Assembly (NCBI RefSeq): GCF_000003605.2
Contig: NW_003119425.1
Coordinates: 573,666-637,665, forward strand
Reading direction: 5' to 3'
Source: Saccoglossus kowalevskii
Taxonomy: Eukaryota; Hemichordata; Enteropneusta; Harrimaniidae
Length of the DNA stretch: 64,000 nt
Each line of letters opens with the position of its first letter. The stretch's first letter is position 1. The position numbers were made by a program, and so were the translations under genes. Below the pieces are notes generated by a model that ran no database searches, was not told the origin of the DNA, and saw only the letters and a list, made by a program, of their open reading frames with translations. Positions 11,554 to 22,929 of the stretch are shown piece after piece.

Positions 11554-12959
11554 CTATTAAACTAAAGTGTGATCCGTGTCGCCTTTTGATGACAATTATT
11601 GTTTGCCATTCAGTAACATTTTGTCTCAGGGGAAGGTCCCAACGAAATGCGCGCGTTTCAATCATATGTAAAAAAAATATTTGTGACACAAAATCACTCA
11701 AACATCGTGACATACATTGACCTTAGTACAATTAGGACGATATTTCAAAGCGATGATGGGAAATCGAAAAATGTATTTCTACAATAAATAAATGCGAAAG
11801 TTCAAAACCCAAGGGCATCGGGCGAAGGTTACCTCTATACATATATCGCATTCATAATTGTATTAAATGATAGAAGGAAATAGCGTGAAACTCATAATCA
11901 CGAGTTACGTACAATCTTGCAATAACGGCGAATCCCTCGATATATTTTGTTTCAGTCAAAGAAGCAAACGTTGTAATATTAAACTGCAATGAAGGAATGT
12001 CGACCGGATTTTAACGCGAACTCAATATATTGAGAAGGAGGAGTAATGCATGTGCTTTTAGTCAGGCATACAAGGTACCCTGGATTTGAAGTCTATACAA
12101 ATGTTTTGATGGTTTCTAATCCCTGAGACATTACACTTAATTAATCGCCATGGTGTCATAGAATTTTTTTCTAATTTTCACAAATCCAAGATGGTTTTAA
12201 TATATATAACGGCATATCTTCACTTTCCATTAATTCATCTTACACAAAACAAATATTAGAAATTCTATAATAATATAATCACCTATTCACAAAAAAACAG
12301 GACATAGGCGAAACGGGTAAATCTCGCAAAACAAGAATGTAACACAGCGCTTATTGCCCGTGTTTGCTCTCCCAGGTGTGACACAGTTGTATTTTATTTT
12401 AGGCAAATTTTAAATCGTGTCATTGCCTTACAATATTGGCAAACCAAGCATGTTAACACAAAAACCCTAATGAACTAAATACCACCACAACTGAAAAGAG
12501 AACGTGCACACTTACATGCTTGTGTGTGAAAACATGTATTCATACATGGTACACAAACACTAAATCAATAATTCATCGCTGGCTGTGTAATGATATTACC
12601 AAGTCGTTTTTGTTTTGCAAATACCGATACCTGATGGCGTGGTTTTGTTCCAACATAAGTATTCAATTCAAATCGCCATTCATGTGGGAGTATCCTGTAC
12701 CAACAAGCTATGAATGTGAAAGTACAAAACTACCATGTATTATGTATAAGGATGTCACACAGCAGCCTGGTACCAATATACAGTGACAGAAGGCAATAAG
12801 AGATATGGCGGATAGATGAATAGTTAACTCAACTGTATACACTCAGTAACATCTATTTTCCTTTATTGGAACCAGTATATTTTTGGAAAATATATTATAT
12901 ATATATATAATATGCTAATAGTTATGAACAAAGAACATTTCTTTCACTATAAGAGAATT
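11554..12959. other. no gene seen
   Basis: The sequence is AT-rich with an (AT)n run near 12895-12912. An 88-codon open frame at 12520-12786 has no recognisable domain. Confidence 0.45.
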
Positions 12960-13310
12960 ATATGTATATTGCAGTTCTAAAGTTACAATTATCGCCGCCA
13001 TTTTGAAACTATACCATTACTAAATTGGACCGAAAGTGTATATTCCAGTCATATCAGAACTTTCTACTATCTGTAAAATACTATTCTAACTTTTGAACTG
13101 ATCAGAGACATCAATAGTACGATTTTACGGCAGCCGTTTTGAAGTTATGCAAATAAAGTGTATTTATGCAAATATGGAACGTGTAAGTAAATTTGAAGAG
13201 ATATTCAAGTAGCTTTAAACAAGAAGGTTGTTATTTAAATCCCTAACCAATGTTAATTAGAGATGGAGATATGGCGTTTTATGGTATCACGGTGGCCATT
13301 TTGGATTTAT
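12960..13310. repeat. diverged tandem repeat with a CGCCATTTTG-type core
   Basis: Related cores recur at 12993 (CGCCGCCATTTTGA), 13128 (CGGCAGCCGTTTTGA) and 13290 (CGGTGGCCATTTTGG). Each is preceded by loosely similar AT-rich sequence that includes ATC and TTTTA blocks. Spacing is about 135 and 162 bp. This looks like an old tandem duplication with strong divergence. Confidence 0.5.
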
Positions 13311-13706
13311 TTTTTTCAAACCTTCACATTGCATATCGTGTGGTAAGTTCAAGTTCATACCTGACGTTTGAAACTGGACAACAATAATTATTATCTGTAT
13401 GAGAAGTACAATTTGTAAACCTTTTCAAAATGCACATCTCTTAGATACTGATTATTCATTGTATTTCCGGAGTGCAATCTCTTAAGAACGCGGACATTAA
13501 GTAACTTCATATCTTTCTTGTGGTGATTTCAAAATATTAAATAATAAAAAAAATTACTTAAAATAATTGGGTTGCAAATGTAAATGGAGTTTATTATGAA
13601 ATGCTTTGTTTTTTAATGTTCTTGCCAGTATTGTTTCAAAACGTTCTGGGCACCTGGTATTTCTATGATATTAATTTGACTTGATTAACTTATTATGCGG
13701 ATATGA

Positions 13707-13976
13707 AGTAAACGAAATATTTACGCATGCGCAGAAAAGGGGTGGGCGTATTATACAATACGCGTTAATGGACAAACCCCGTTCGAATTGGCGACTGTGA
13801 TGAAATTCGACAAAGCCAGATGCCTTGACATTTCCAAACTAGGCCCGGATACACGGCACGACAACGTTCATTTGCGAGGTCGCCCTGTACCCGACGTACC
13901 AATTTCATCGAACACGGTTGCCGAGTTACCCGCGTTTACAGGGGGCATCTTGGGAGTACTCTATTTGAAACGGTGA
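13707..13976 (+). other. unassigned open frame in a CpG-rich patch
   Basis: The frame is open from after a TGA near 13704 to TGA at about 13974, roughly 89 codons, with an internal ATG at about 13800. From that ATG the product would be about 58 residues, starting MKFDKARCLDISKLGPDT and ending LGVLYLKR. Codon use is GC-richer than the surroundings. A GCATGCGCAG sequence, an NRF1-like half site, lies near 13725. No domain is recognised. It might be an exon, a TE fragment or chance. Confidence 0.2.
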
Positions 13977-14293
13977 TTTTATTGACAGTAACGCGTGATA
14001 ACAAATCGAGATGGCATTATATTCAAGGTATTTAACAGAACATATTCTTATTGTCGATCAACTGAATGCGCGAAGAACTAGTGATTACAATCGCGATTTC
14101 GGTCAAATCTAGAACGTTTTTGTTTATTATCCACGACGCGTTCGGGGACATACGCAAAGACTAAAATTTAGATTCATAAAGAGAGAGAGAGTTTATTGGA
14201 AATAAGTCTTTAATAGTTAACGAGAAGTCTGAGTACCTTAAGGTGGTGACAGATTTCTATACTAATCTCGTCTTAGCGAGGATATTCGTTCTG

Positions 14294-14704
14294 TTAATAT
14301 GAATTGGGATGCAGAGTACAAAGCCGACGGTCTCCCAGCGCAGCGCGTAACGCAGTTGTCGTGGGACCACGTATCGGCGTGTAATCAATGAACACAGATC
14401 TAAAACCTGGGTCACTTGAATGGCGGCGCCTTTGTGTTATTATTGTCGAAGCGCTCATCGGATCAAGAAGGAATTTATATACTCGAGGTCGTGACATATT
14501 AAACTGTAGAAGTAGAGTAGAATGCGAATTATCAAGAAATGCAGCTCTTCTAAAATGAGAACCGTTCTCTGAAGAGAAACTGGCCGACGTGACCAGCATC
14601 CGAAAACGTTGGAACTTCGAAGCATGTACATTGTGAATTATGCCCTCAATAACCAAAATAATCACCATGTATAATTTTGTGATCACCCAGTTGTCTTTAA
14701 TCAC
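14294..14704 (-). other. unassigned open frame with signal-peptide-like start
   Basis: This is the longest non-repeat open frame here. It opens at a GTG at 14704. The first ATG is near 14668 and would give about 124 residues. The ATG-initiated start, MVIILVIEGIIHNVHA, has a hydrophobic core and a VHA-like cleavage position, so a small secreted protein is conceivable. The rest is basic and serine-rich with no cysteine pattern or known domain. The -3 position before the ATG is T, a weak start context. A frame of this length is possible by chance in the CpG-richer patch. Confidence 0.22.
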
Positions 14705-14889
14705 ATATGTGACTATTTTGACTTATTGCCTAAATTACCTCCATGACGTCATTACTACGGCATGCAACGTTGAACCCGTTCGCTGGCGTCCTACACCAGT
14801 CCAGTCGATGCATAATGCGCGCGTGAGACGTGGTACAGCGGCACCAAATCCTTTTAATAACCAGTGCCAAAGCGGCGATTAATTAGTTT

Positions 14890-16766
14890 TTTCTAGAGCT
14901 TGCATGTAACGTATCCTTGTAAGTGCGGAGCTGATGAATAACATACAAGTCGATTAGTTATGTTTTATTTAAAGCGTCTCGCTTGACGCTTTAACCCTAA
15001 AAGTCGCTACGAAAAGAAAACAAACATGTCAACGATTCCCTGCATATAGGAGGTGGATAGATTACAGTCTGCAATTATTTTCGAAAACACATGTGGGTCG
15101 ATTGTAGCAGAGATAAATAACAGCTAATGCAATTAAGTTGAACATTGTCATTTTGAATTAAATTGTCACTTTGAATTAGAAAATTGATCAGACTATTATG
15201 ATTTTTGTAATGACCATGCGCAAGTGTTGACCGGCCCCGATGTAGGTCCACACTAACTTATAAACATTATTATTAAATAGAACGCGATTACTACAATTTT
15301 CAGTAACCTACCTAAATTATCATGATATTGAACTCAAATGTGTGGGGACTGTTAGTACGTCAGCATAGGAACCGGTGTTAGGGACGATTGTGCATCAAGG
15401 AATGAAACTGATAATTTTTTTCTTAATTTCAGCTTGCGCGGTACGTATAGAATAATATGCGGTCTGAGCATGATGCAAGTAAACGGTGCGACGACTGGCG
15501 TCCTACTGTTCAGATTCAAAAGCATATATTAAGACGTATAATGCTCCCGAACCTCGTGTGACCGACATGTTTTTGTGTTTATAAGACTGTCCCACGCGTT
15601 TTTTTTTAAATGTTATCTCGGTATTAAACGAAGGCGCACACGGCAGCCTGAAGCCATTCAATCACGATTGTATTAAACAAGAACTCACATGATTTTACTC
15701 GCACATCATACTGTCATTATCGACCTAACCAATAAGATCTCGTACTCGTTTGACTGAGCAAACCACTTCACAGAACGGTGACATCAGTCATCTACAAGAC
15801 AAACACTGCAATGACATTTTAGTGTACCCATATTGTTTAGTAAAATTGAACTAGGATTAAGTCCCCGGTCACAGTCGCATTAGTGACTTATGCTAAGGAA
15901 ACTAATCAAAAAGTCCTATCCTGTTTTTATGGTGGTATTTAAGTGCAATTTTTCATTCAGCCACCGGTTATTCAACCAACCGCAAGGAACTCTAGATCTG
16001 GAACATAACTTAAGGATTAAACAACAAAAATGTTAATCAAATGTTTTGATTCGCAAACACATCGTCAAAGCTTGTCGCTTATTTTATTACGCTCGACTGC
16101 AGAAGAGGGAAATTGATGTGCTTAGGGCAGGACATTTCATTTTTTTTGTTGCTGATGAAATTCATAGCCAATTAGTTGAAATCCAATCACTAACCACTGT
16201 GAAACACGTGACACACACTCTAAACCCAATCGACCAGACGTCGTAAATTGTATTCACCAATTTCATACAGAAACGTTGTTTTGCTTATTCGTATTATACT
16301 AGTCTTTGATTGGGTTATCGTCCGGAAAGTATTGTCTCGGGAGTATTGGAGAAGTCACGCTATGGTTGATTAGTGAGTCATTATACTGGGCGCTCTTGTC
16401 ATTCTGAATAAATACGACACCGATGAGATGTGGTAAAAGCTGCTACAGCCTCAAATTGTCAATAAAAATACAGAAACGGCTATTTTTAATTTAAGGCTGT
16501 AATTACAACACCGGAATAGAGGTGGGAGAGGTACAATAGACCTCTACAGATTGAAACCACCGGCAACAACCTATCATAATTTATTTCAGGCAAGATGGCG
16601 TCCACAATCATACTCCAAAAACACTGCCATCATCGGACCACACACGTCCCGGCTGGCTAGTTCGGATTGTGCAGTGGTGTTCATCTAGCAGAGCCCATCA
16701 GTTCAATATTTGGTAGATGATACAGTATTGTAATTACGGTTTATCTCTTCCATCAACAGAGAACAC
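14890..16766. other. no gene seen; 18-bp tandem duplication at 15144-15179
   Basis: ATTGTCATTTTGAATTAA and ATTGTCACTTTGAATTAG lie back to back at 15144-15179, with two differences. The remainder shows no coding stretch or RNA gene that I can support. Confidence 0.5.
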
Positions 16767-17012
16767 ATTAATTGGTGTATGTTACTCCAGTCTTGAGTAC
16801 GAAGTAACTCAAACCGAACCGAACAGCGGTTCATGTTGAATATACTTGGCATATATGATCATTACGTTAGTACTAGACAAATGTAAGTGGCGTGGACGAT
16901 ATATTATTAATTGGTGTATTTTACTTCAGTCGTATGTAACGCGAATAACTCAAACGGAACCGAACAGTGGGTCATGTGGCATGGACGAGATAATATTAAG
17001 TGCCACTACCAA
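16767..17012. repeat. diverged tandem repeat, unit about 139 bp
   Basis: The block ATTAATTGGTGTATGTTACT at 16767 recurs at 16906 as ATTAATTGGTGTATTTTACT. Both are followed by related sequence containing AACTCAAAC-GAACCGAACAG and GGTCATGT or GGTTCATGT. The linker GGCGTGGACGATAT before unit 2 recurs as GGCATGGACGAGAT after it. This gives a little over two units. Confidence 0.8.
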
Positions 17013-17044
17013 AGCCCGGAACTTCTGATTTTATTGGTTATTGA

Positions 17045-19249
17045 TCAAGGACTTCATACAATTATGATCGAAGGGTGATTTCGAATGATATCGACACACG
17101 TATCATCATAACATGTTGTATATTACACTTGTTTTTTCTCGGTTAATTAAAATTTCGAAATATACAAGTTTAATTATCCCTGCGTTTTCTGTCAACGATA
17201 AATCGTTTGTAAATTTATTAAATAAATAACACTGTTGCTGTTTAGTGTATTCACCAGGCGTAATAACGAACCCAATATTAATTGCGAGTCCGCGTTATCA
17301 CGAACCTATATTCACACCAAGATTTGAGTCGGTCGCATGCATTGTACATTTACTTTTATTTTTATTTTAATGCACATGGGCAAAATAATTAATAACAATT
17401 CCCATGAACCATACATCCCAGATGCATTACGTAACTCCAGCGATAAACATAAATCGAATACTCAAAGCGTGTGTGATACGGTTTGCAGAAAGGTCGCGGT
17501 GGCGTCAACGCCCTCTAATATAGAGTATGACCGCGGGGGCGAGCACCGGAACCGTGTTAACACTCATCGCAACACCTATCCGCTCATTATTTGATGCATT
17601 GAAATCTACCCTTTAAAAAACGACCCTTATCTGAAAATAAAATCACGGTTTTACCGCCTTCATAAATTATTGTTATCTATTTGACTGAGTTTACAGTAAC
17701 ACATAGACTGACCAGAAATAATGTTATGATTATGATTTTCTCGTCTACAATAAATACAATAAATTTGAGAGTGTTTAATAGCTTGCTAGACGTCATTTTT
17801 TCGAATTTACAGCATGAAAACAACTCATCAATAATATTTAATTTATACTTGCGTTTATTGTAAAATACCGCTTCTGATGTGGTACGTTTATAGTAAAAAA
17901 TCGTTCCTCGTGATAAGGGACGGCAAAGACCAGGCGGCAAATTTGCCGTCATTGGCGTGCAATGTATAATGCTAATGCACATGTTTCGTATTATGTAAGC
18001 ATAGTTTCGAAAGAAAAAAAAATAACATCAGAATAACATCACTCGTATTACAAAGAATACGTGACACATATGACGATGATAACCTCAAGGAATCACATCT
18101 CATCTCATTCCACGTGTCTGTTTGTTTGTTTGTTATTTAACAAGCCTCCAGTGCATGGGCTCTGAATCGAAATACAGGTGATACGATGCCGCCTGGTGTA
18201 CGTGTGTGCGATGATTGTGCGTACGATGACAATGACATGACAATGATAATGATGGATAATACATAAATACATATAAAGATAAGCGACACACTGGTAATGT
18301 AGTTAATACACACTAACATCAATTAGAAAAATGGATTGCAATTATAGTTGTGTTAAATCACACGAACTCGAGAACAATATGTTCCTGTGATTTTTGCATC
18401 TAATAACGAGTTGTAAATGTCGGCAATTCTCAGAAGGTACGACAACTGATGAAGAAAGTACTAATTTACGTCTGCGCTTTCACATATAACATTATGGTAA
18501 ATAAAACTTTAATATAAGTTAATTGCGACTAATAAAATGTATGTACGTAACATTCTTTGTAAGGTACTAGGTAGTAACTGTAATGAGGCCGCTGCGATCC
18601 ACTGAAAAAAAATAGCAACGGTCTTTATGATGAACCATCGTTAAAGCTAATCTACCCCTCTGATACTCTCATGTGTCTTAACTGTTATAACAAGACATCA
18701 TGAGAAGATACACTATTTTTGTACACGTAAATATGTCGTAGTTTGTTACGTTATTGTCTCCAATGAATAATATAACACCAGTGTCTCAGTGGGCAAGTCG
18801 CGATGACAGTTTGGCATGCACTGTACTGACACATTAACATATCATGGCTTGCGATTTACAGACACTAGCAAACGTATAACAAATAATTAATATTACTTAA
18901 TCAGTCTTACATTGAAATGTTGGTTCGCATCTTTAGTGAAAAAACTCAACTCAGTTGTAACAAGAAGTTGTTTTTCGTTTTCCTTATATATCGCTTTGAT
19001 TTTAGAGTTTATAATTAGCCGGACAACTAATACATCTAATACAACTAATACCTCAAATAATGTATCATCAGTTGTTGCACTACAATCACGATATATTTGA
19101 TTTTGGAATATCACTTCTCGGGTATATTGAAAGTCTCCGCACCAGTACGAGCGAATGTTCTTTCAACGTGTATATTTCAGGCGTCGAGTGTAATAGAGCT
19201 GGCGTCGTGCGTTCGGATTTAAACAGTTCACATTCACCAATAAATCAAT
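17045..19249. other. no gene seen
   Basis: A 9-bp minisatellite-like run of ACTAATACA units lies at about 19025-19051. A (TTTG)n run lies near 18119-18134. The open frame at 17677-17982 on the minus strand (101 codons) is AT-driven, with no recognisable domain. Confidence 0.45.
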
Positions 19250-19260
19250 GGGGGGGGGGG
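19250..19260 (+). repeat. poly-G tract (11 G)
   Basis: An unbroken G run sits in otherwise AT-rich sequence. It is one of four such G or C runs in the window. Confidence 0.95.
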
Positions 19261-19261
19261 T

Positions 19262-21790
19262 TGATATGATATGTATTATAATTAATGATTGGTGTTTGCA
19301 TGTAAATACCACCCACTATTCCATCAATAATACAACACACACACAACACACAATATTGTACAGGGTATAATAGGCAATACCTTACTTGTATCTATTTTTG
19401 CTTTAGTAAAAACATTCAACTTCAGAAAAACCATGTTTACATCAAAGTAAAGTCAGAATTCAAGTTCAACAACAAAAAGTCATTAAGGTGCGAGCAGTAG
19501 ACGAACGAACAAAGCCTTTTACTATGAAAACTGGTTTAACAAATTCCGAGCACAAATCCTCACGTCGTCTTAGAAGGAGGTGAAACATCACAACAATCTC
19601 ACTTGCACTTTTGATAAAGAAACATATCTTTATTCTTCATTTCCTTCCTTTCGATATATCGGGTTAGAATCCCCGTCAAACTGACGTGAATGATGTAACC
19701 TTTCGCCATCAAATATAACACAACTCGGTCACATGTTTATACTGTTTTCGTTCCCGTCACGGTGTTCTACGAGGTACCCCGTAGTGCGGCGCTTGCAATC
19801 CCCTGCAGACTACAGGAATTGCGCAATTTTTGCTTTTGTGTGCTTCTTTTTTTTTCTTCAGCGTGTGCCGCGTTCAACTTGTTGATTGATGCGTACTTTC
19901 AACTCGTAAATTTCAATAGATGACATTTGAGTATTGTTAAGAACTGTTCCGCTGACATTTACTAACTTCTAAAGTTTTCGTTTAATCTCCCCTGGTTAGT
20001 AAATCGATAGGTAGCTTTCAATTTTTTTTTTTTTTTTGAAAAAAAAAAATAATAATGTAGAACGCTATTTCAGGACAACGTATCATGCGCACTTGTTTGT
20101 TGAACAACTTATAATGAGGACGATGTGAGGGAGGTTTTCTATACACGTAACCAGACATGCATGATGCTGCCGGAGGCAAGTGTTCAATTTGACTTCGATC
20201 GTTTTCTCATCTTGTGTCATAGTTGCCAGGGCGACGATACATACAACGTTGGGAATCACCGTTTGATTGCCTTCTCCTTTTTCCTCCCGGTTTTTCCTCC
20301 TACGCGCATTAGGCTGATTTGCTAACCTGTAAATTACGACTTCCGTTACTGTGAAAATCGCCCTGTAAGTCTGCAACACAAAATACCTGTTTCGTGCTTT
20401 TTACTTTTTTTTTCTGAATCAATTTTCCTTTTTTAATTACAACTGTCTCGCTGCGAGTAGTTCCATGCAATTTTCTTTTCAGTTCTTTCTAACATGTCTT
20501 AGAATAGAGTCGAGATTCACCGAAGCGCGCCATATTGAATAATGCATGCTAGTTAATGTGTAAATTCAAGTCAATTCAATTCACATTTCGAGACTCGAAT
20601 GCATTCTTTCTCTGTATTTTACATCCCCGGTATTTTCATGCAACTCGGAGAGATATAAATCAAAATGAATTGACATCAACAAATCCGTTAATACTAGTTA
20701 GACACGGGTTCTGGCAGGTAATTTCCTCCCCAGCCTCGTTCGGGAATGAGCTACCTCGTTAGTGGTGTCAAATTTCCCGGAAAGCAACTACATACGTCAT
20801 AAATAGAGCTAGCGTAACAGAATGGCGTAATCCGTTGCCAAGATTCCACGGATAATGTCTTGTTTCTTCTCAAATGCGCTATGTGCCAAACAAATGCGTA
20901 GATCTACAGCGGCATCAAATTGCAAACAGAAAAAAATCCATGCACATGTTCGAATCCGTAACCTAAAGACGAAATATATTGAGCTTCGTATAAACATAAT
21001 TATACGTAATCTTAAAAAAACACAAGATCCCGCGTTCATTTCGTGCTACTGCTAGCTAGTGAAGATATCTGTGCTATTCTTTGTGTGGCACATTTCATTC
21101 CACTTATATATGATATGTGTAACAAAGCAATATTTAGTGATTGTTTCTTGTTAACCATAACATTACTTATATAGATTTATTAAATATATTGCCCGTCATT
21201 TCATTCTTGTACAGACTGAAGTAATGTGACAACGAATTGAATCTACTAAACATGCCTCACGTTATTCTGCGATGTTCGCTGCAAATAACATCTTTAAATG
21301 ACATCCATACAGAATTCCATACTTTAGCTTATAATAACTTTATCTTGCATAATCAGTGTGTGTGTGTGTGTCATTTACACATTTAGATGAACACAGTGCA
21401 CATTCGCTAAGAATACACGTTGCGTATGCTAACCTGGTGAATCTACATTCTTTTACCGTTTTTTGTTAATCCCGTCTCTTGACCGATTAGATGTAATTGT
21501 TCGAATGATGTGTTTGATTGCAGTTGTCTAATTGCATTGGAGTTGATAGATCGTAGTTTAATAACAATTTATCAGCATGTGTGGAGACAGTATTATCTTC
21601 TCCGTGCAAAGAATAAGCACAACTCGTGTCTTTCTACTGATTTCGTAGTTTGGTAATGTCAAACGAATTGGACAATGTGATTAGAAATGGGAAATAACTT
21701 GACAAGGCGCTATTTATTGCTGACATAATTTCATCTTGTCCTGAAACACTCCTTATTTATTTGAAGAAAAAAAAAACGAACGCAATAATG
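19262..21790. other. no gene seen; T16-G-A11 inverted homopolymers at 20022-20049
   Basis: The T16-G-A11 block is self-complementary and could form a hairpin. It also marks an error-prone sequencing site. A (TG)n run lies at 21356-21371. No coding feature is supported. Confidence 0.5.
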
Positions 21791-21794
21791 CAAT

Positions 21795-21895
21795 GATGTA
21801 ATTTTTATAACATTCTTTGTGATAGAGTACTTTATACACTTTGTATGATTTTATGGTATCATTTAGTTCTGGTAAAAATGTAAACACCGATTACA
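21795..21895. repeat. diverged direct repeat, copy 1
   Basis: The core TATGGTATCATTTAGTTCTG with downstream AAACACCGATTAC, plus upstream GATAGAGTACTT, recurs at 22526-22630 with substitutions and small indels. Weaker similarity may extend downstream, around a shared ATTTGAAGTTG near 22050 and 22865. The duplicated block may therefore be several hundred bases long. Confidence 0.7.
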
Positions 21896-22388
21896 TAAAC
21901 AAACAACTTATAAATAATATACTACATTACATATTTAAATGAGACATGAGGAAAAAACAATAATTGAATTAAACACATTATCAAAGGTTGGTCCTAACGA
22001 AGTTTATTTAAATTGTTAAAATCATGGCAAAAATGAACACTAAATCCAGATTTGAAGTTGCTCGAAATTCGCACATATAATCAAATTTTGTTACGAGTAA
22101 ATTTCACGTAATTAATTTTATTACGTCTAATTGAGACCTTAGAATGAGATCTACTAGGGAAATTAGTGTATTTGAAATACGTTTGAAATATCATATAGTT
22201 AAGACTAATTAGAAGATTTGACTAAGCCGTCATAATCGAACTGTCCAATTGATTAACTGGAAAGTCTATTTCATTCTGACCTCCTCTGGCGATGATGCAT
22301 GGATATATATACCGGTATATAGAGATATTTGCTGGAGCTATTGTACGGGCCACCGTGAGCTAGAATTTTCCATGTTATTCTATGCTCA

Positions 22389-22416
<28 letters not shown>
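22389..22416. repeat. (AT)14 microsatellite
   Basis: This is a pure AT dinucleotide run. Confidence 0.95.
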
Positions 22417-22420
<4 letters not shown>

Positions 22421-22525
22421 TGGGTATTGTTTGAAAACAATAGCACTGGAATTTGTGTTTACAACATTCTATATGACGAGAAAATGCATTCACATAGTAA
22501 ACTTTAACGAGATTAATACAATCTT

Positions 22526-22630
22526 TTTAATATAGTTTTCACGATAGAGCACTTAATAACCTTATATACACATATCATTTGATGGTATCACTTTGTTCTG
22601 GTGAAAAATGCGAACACCGGTAACCAAGTA
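22526..22630. repeat. diverged direct repeat, copy 2
   Basis: GATAGAGCACTT, then GATGGTATCACTTTGTTCTG, then GAACACCGGTAAC match the ordered blocks of copy 1 about 730 bp upstream in the same orientation. Order and spacing are conserved, so duplication is much more likely than chance. Confidence 0.7.
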
Positions 22631-22929
22631 GACATTATTCTATGACGAGCGACAAGGACACAAATCATGGAGTAATGTTAGGTTTCCCTACAGAAATCGC
22701 TAATTTCATAACTCATATTGTAATACTTCTAGCAGCATTGTACCGTGTTACTTGATATCTCGTAACAGTGATTTAAAACAGACATTTGAATAATCTGACC
22801 AATATGTAATCCTAGTGTTATCGTTCAGTTATCGATAGCACATGCCCCGGGGGAACCACAGCAATTTGAAGTTGTGACAAAGTTTGGATGATTTTTGTGT
22901 TATATTTCACGATGAACACACACGTTTTA

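Noticed and set aside
15215-15245. CATGCGCAAGTG word resembling the MITE arm
   Set aside because: There is no TTAA flank, no second arm and no shared interior, so it is too short to call a fifth copy.
16130-16180. FFVADEIHSQ peptide resembling a helicase DEAH box
   Set aside because: There is no Walker A or other helicase motif in the same frame, and the match is a few residues.
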